DNA of 64,000 nt from Nepenthes gracilis (lineage: Eukaryota > Streptophyta > Magnoliopsida > Caryophyllales > Nepenthaceae), in contig BSYO01000024.1 of assembly GCA_033239525.1 (NCBI GenBank), positions 11,183,991-11,247,990 of the forward strand, in the 5' to 3' direction. Each line of letters begins with the position of its first letter. Position 1 is the stretch's first letter. Positions 61,163 through 64,000 of the stretch are shown here, piece after piece. Under the pieces are notes generated by a model. It saw only the letters and a list, made by a program, of their open reading frames with translations. It searched no databases and had not been told where the DNA came from. The position numbers and the translations under genes were made by a program.

Positions 61163-63353
61163 TGTAATGTCCCGATTTTCAAATATCGTAATTATGGTCG
61201 TATAATCAAAATTTGGTTTAATTAATGGAAGAAATCTGGCTAGTGTCTTCTTGATTGGATAAGCTGGGGAATGGAGAAAATGATTCGGTCAATAGAGGGT
61301 TGACCGGTTAAGCGAGACCAAGTGGGTATAAGAAAGAAGAAGGGATTTCTGTCAAAGACGATTAAGTAAAATCCGAGACGATTTTCGGACACGATTGAGT
61401 AATATCCGGAGACGATTTTCGGACACGATTAAGTGAGTTTCCGGAGACGATTTCCGGACACGATTGAGTGAGTTTTCAAGACGTTTCTTGGAGAGGATTT
61501 TCGGAGAAGATGATCGAAATATATTGCCAAAAGACAACCAAATTAGAATAATAAATGAATTGACCAAGTACGAGAGTTGACCCGACTGACTTACTAGCCA
61601 AAAAACTTATCTAAGGTCGGAGTGGTCAAAGCAGAGTGGGTGAACTGCTTTTACCTGCTCCCTCCTGCTCGAATAATCTCGAATGATCTGGAATTCTCCA
61701 GAAGAAGAAATAAGAGAGAAATATCAGTAGTAGGTAACTTACCTCCACCTACTTTTACCAACCCCACCGCCTATAAATACTGGATGTGGGGGTAAGGGAC
61801 GAGAATTTTAGAGAGAGATTAAGAAGAAAAAGGCACGTAAGAGACGAAAGAAATGAAGGAAAGAATTCCACGCCAGAATTGGGTAATGGAGTTCGCAAAT
61901 CAGGCAAGTGTACCAAATGATTTTGCTAATTCATGTTTTAAGTTTATGAAGCACTATTGTTATTACACTCTCCTTGTTAAGTTTATACGGGAGGCATGTT
62001 AATGATAATTGCTTTCTACATGATGTTATCGTTTACGAATGCATCATTGAAGAACTTTGGTTATTTGCTCATTTTTGTGAAGATCGGTTTTTTGCTCATT
62101 TGCATGAAGTCTGGATATTTGCATATCTGTATGAAGTTCGAATATTTGCATATCTAAAGAAGTCTGTTCATGAGCATGTTTAAAAGAAGCCCGGCTATTT
62201 GCATGTAAAAGATGTCCGGTTATTTACATTGTTGAGTAGTTTTGGCTATTGTGCTTTTAAAGAACTTCGGTCTCTTGGTGGTTTAAGAATTTTGAACCTC
62301 TGTGCATTTAGAACTTCGGATGCATTGCTTTCGGATTTTGGACACTCATGCTTTATGAAATTGGATTTGATAGCTGAGAGCTGCAGGCCTTTAAATGTAG
62401 CCATTATTTGGTATTTCTTGGTCAAGAGTTACGGACTTTAAATATAGTCGTTTATGGGATTTGATGGTCAAGAGGGTCGAGAGTTACAGACCTTAAATGT
62501 AGCTGTTATTAGAGATATGTTGGTCAGGAGCTACGGACTTTAAATGTAGTCATTATGTTGGTCAAGAGTTACGGACCTTAAATGTAGCATTTTGTTGGTC
62601 AAGAGTTACGGATTTTAAATGTAGCCGGTTTTTGACAGAAACTGGTTTTGAAATAGAAAAATGCTTTGGAAACCAATTTGCATGAAAATGACTTTGGCAC
62701 ATGTTTTTATGAATTTGACTCCGGCCATGTTTCATAATCTGCATGCATAAATGCTTTCATCATGTTTTGTCTGTTTCTGCATTGATTATGATTATGCATG
62801 GCTTTTTCTTATGGTTACCTTGTTAGGCTTTCAGCTCACTCCTCTTCTGTTTTCTTTCAGACGATGATAAGTTTATGCCGGACGAGAAAAAATGAAGTCT
62901 GATGGACTAGCTAGGCAGAATACTGATCGGGAATTAAGTAGCAGTGCATGAGTAATATTGATGTAAATTTCTTCTGGTTCTTTTGGAAAATTTTATAAAA
63001 CGATTCTGTTATATTAATTAATGGGCAAATTATGTGCTTCCGCTAAATTTTTATTGGGAAGAATTTGTAATTCTTAGTGGCATCTCAATTCGTTTATGAA
63101 TTTATGTGTCTGGTCGACTGACCTAAAATCCTCGAACGGTCAAGATGTTGACTGACTCAGTTTGACCGACGTACTTAATATGGCCGACTCAAGAGTTCCA
63201 GCCTTATGCGATCTTATGCACGTGATGTAAAATAAAAGAAAAATATAAGTCCACCCATATAAGTATATATTTGTTTAGAGTATATTTTAATACGGTATAA
63301 GTATGAAAATTTGATGGAGGTCATATATGGTAAAATATGGCCGTTCCATCACA
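61163..63353 (+). repeat. Tekay-like gypsy LTR, right arm of the inverted repeat
   Basis: Begins TGTAATGTCCCGATTTTCAA and ends GGCCGTTCCATCACA, the same LTR as 58027-60285 in the opposite direction, with the same tandem arrays and TATA box (61772-61779). No primer-binding site follows at 63354 and no polypurine tract precedes 61163, so on its own it would be a solo LTR. Confidence 0.85.
61772..61779 (+). promoter_or_regulatory. LTR TATA box (right arm)
   Basis: TATAAATA 609 bp into the right LTR, followed by CTGGATGTGGGGGTAAGGGA, matching the left arm. Confidence 0.65.
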
Positions 63354-64000
63354 CTAAGGCTTTTAGGTAAGGCTCAATACTTGTTTTATACAAACACTAG
63401 ATTAGGCTTGCTACAGCTGAGCTTCAATTGAACACCTTGCTTGGAATTTTTTACTAAGGTTTTTTTTCCCCATTACAAATCTATTGGTTTCATTTTGTAT
63501 TGGCTAGGAATTGATTGTTGCTTTGGAATGGAATATTATTGAATGGAGTGCTTTTGGAAATTTATCTAGCACAATTTCAATTCTAGATCTTATTCGACTC
63601 ATTGTGAACAAATGACAAGAAGAAAATAGAAACCAATGATTCATGGGGTGGAAGTGATTGACTAATAACCTGAAATTTTCGACCAGGTGATTCTTTTTTC
63701 CTTGTCAGTGGCAGACCATAATTTTTTTTCAAATGAAGACAATATTTTCTAGCCTGCTATTGGAATTGATGATTATATTTGATATGCATATGGTGGTTAA
63801 AAGTCCCAAATGGAACAAAAAAATGAATCTCTCTACAGAGGGCAGAATCACCTAAAATTCTTCAATCCTGTGTTTGTTAACAATGATGACGCATGCTAAT
63901 CATTCTGTTGCCTCATTTATATCTCACAATGATATTTGACGGGCTTGGTGCTTTGGCATTGTGGTGTAGAAATGTTGACTTAAGAAAAAACATGCAATAT
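63354..64000. other. CAT9 intron 1, right flank
   Basis: No exon of the transporter and no recognised repeat. Ordinary AT-rich sequence. Confidence 0.4.

Overview
This is a nuclear genome window from a flowering plant, most likely a eudicot. It is AT-rich and has split genes with GT-AG introns, a plant-type PPR gene, and many decayed LTR retrotransposons (copia, gypsy and SIRE-like), an hAT DNA transposon and an RTE-type LINE. No RNA genes, CRISPR arrays or bacterial operons are visible. All calls come from reading the sequence; no searches were run.

Genes. (1) Bases 1-30640, minus strand: the 5' seven exons of a leucine carboxyl methyltransferase (LCMT1/SBI1 type, methylates the PP2A catalytic subunit). 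I rebuilt it exon by exon; every junction is GT-AG and in phase, and the gene runs off the left edge. Intron 1 is about 4.4 kb and intron 3 about 22.9 kb, and nearly all of that excess is transposon sequence. (2) 39133-40929, plus: an intronless 598-residue PLS-class PPR protein with an E/E+ tail. (3) 42710-43900, plus: a three-exon gene for a 166-residue conserved plant protein. (4) 50161-50407, plus: the first coding exon of a cationic amino acid transporter (CAT9-like). The rest lies beyond the right edge, so its first intron exceeds 13.5 kb and is also full of retroelements.

Mobile DNA, left to right. An hAT element with a broken transposase (3841-8251). A non-autonomous LTR element (about 10.05-17.34 kb, minus) with a copia element nested in it (about 12.21-16.64 kb, minus). 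A gypsy element with both LTRs (18.92-24.74 kb, plus). RTE LINE remnants (26.3 and 28.1-29.2 kb) and a SIRE-like LTR (about 27-27.95 kb) in LCMT1 intron 1. A gypsy-type LTR with primer-binding site (34.49-36.44 kb) abutting a SIRE gag/LTR remnant (36.95-38.66 kb). A solo LTR with a perfect 5-bp target duplication (45,985-48,820). A copia element (50.79-57.97 kb) whose reverse transcriptase is interrupted by half a gypsy element. A head-to-head pair of about 2.2-kb gypsy LTRs (58.03-60.29 and 61.16-63.35 kb), forming a large inverted repeat with several tandem-repeat arrays inside each arm.

The most notable features are the transposon-filled introns of two otherwise ordinary genes, the 2.2-kb inverted LTR pair, and the copia/gypsy chimera. 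I found no convincing new enzymatic system. Boundaries of degraded elements are approximate.
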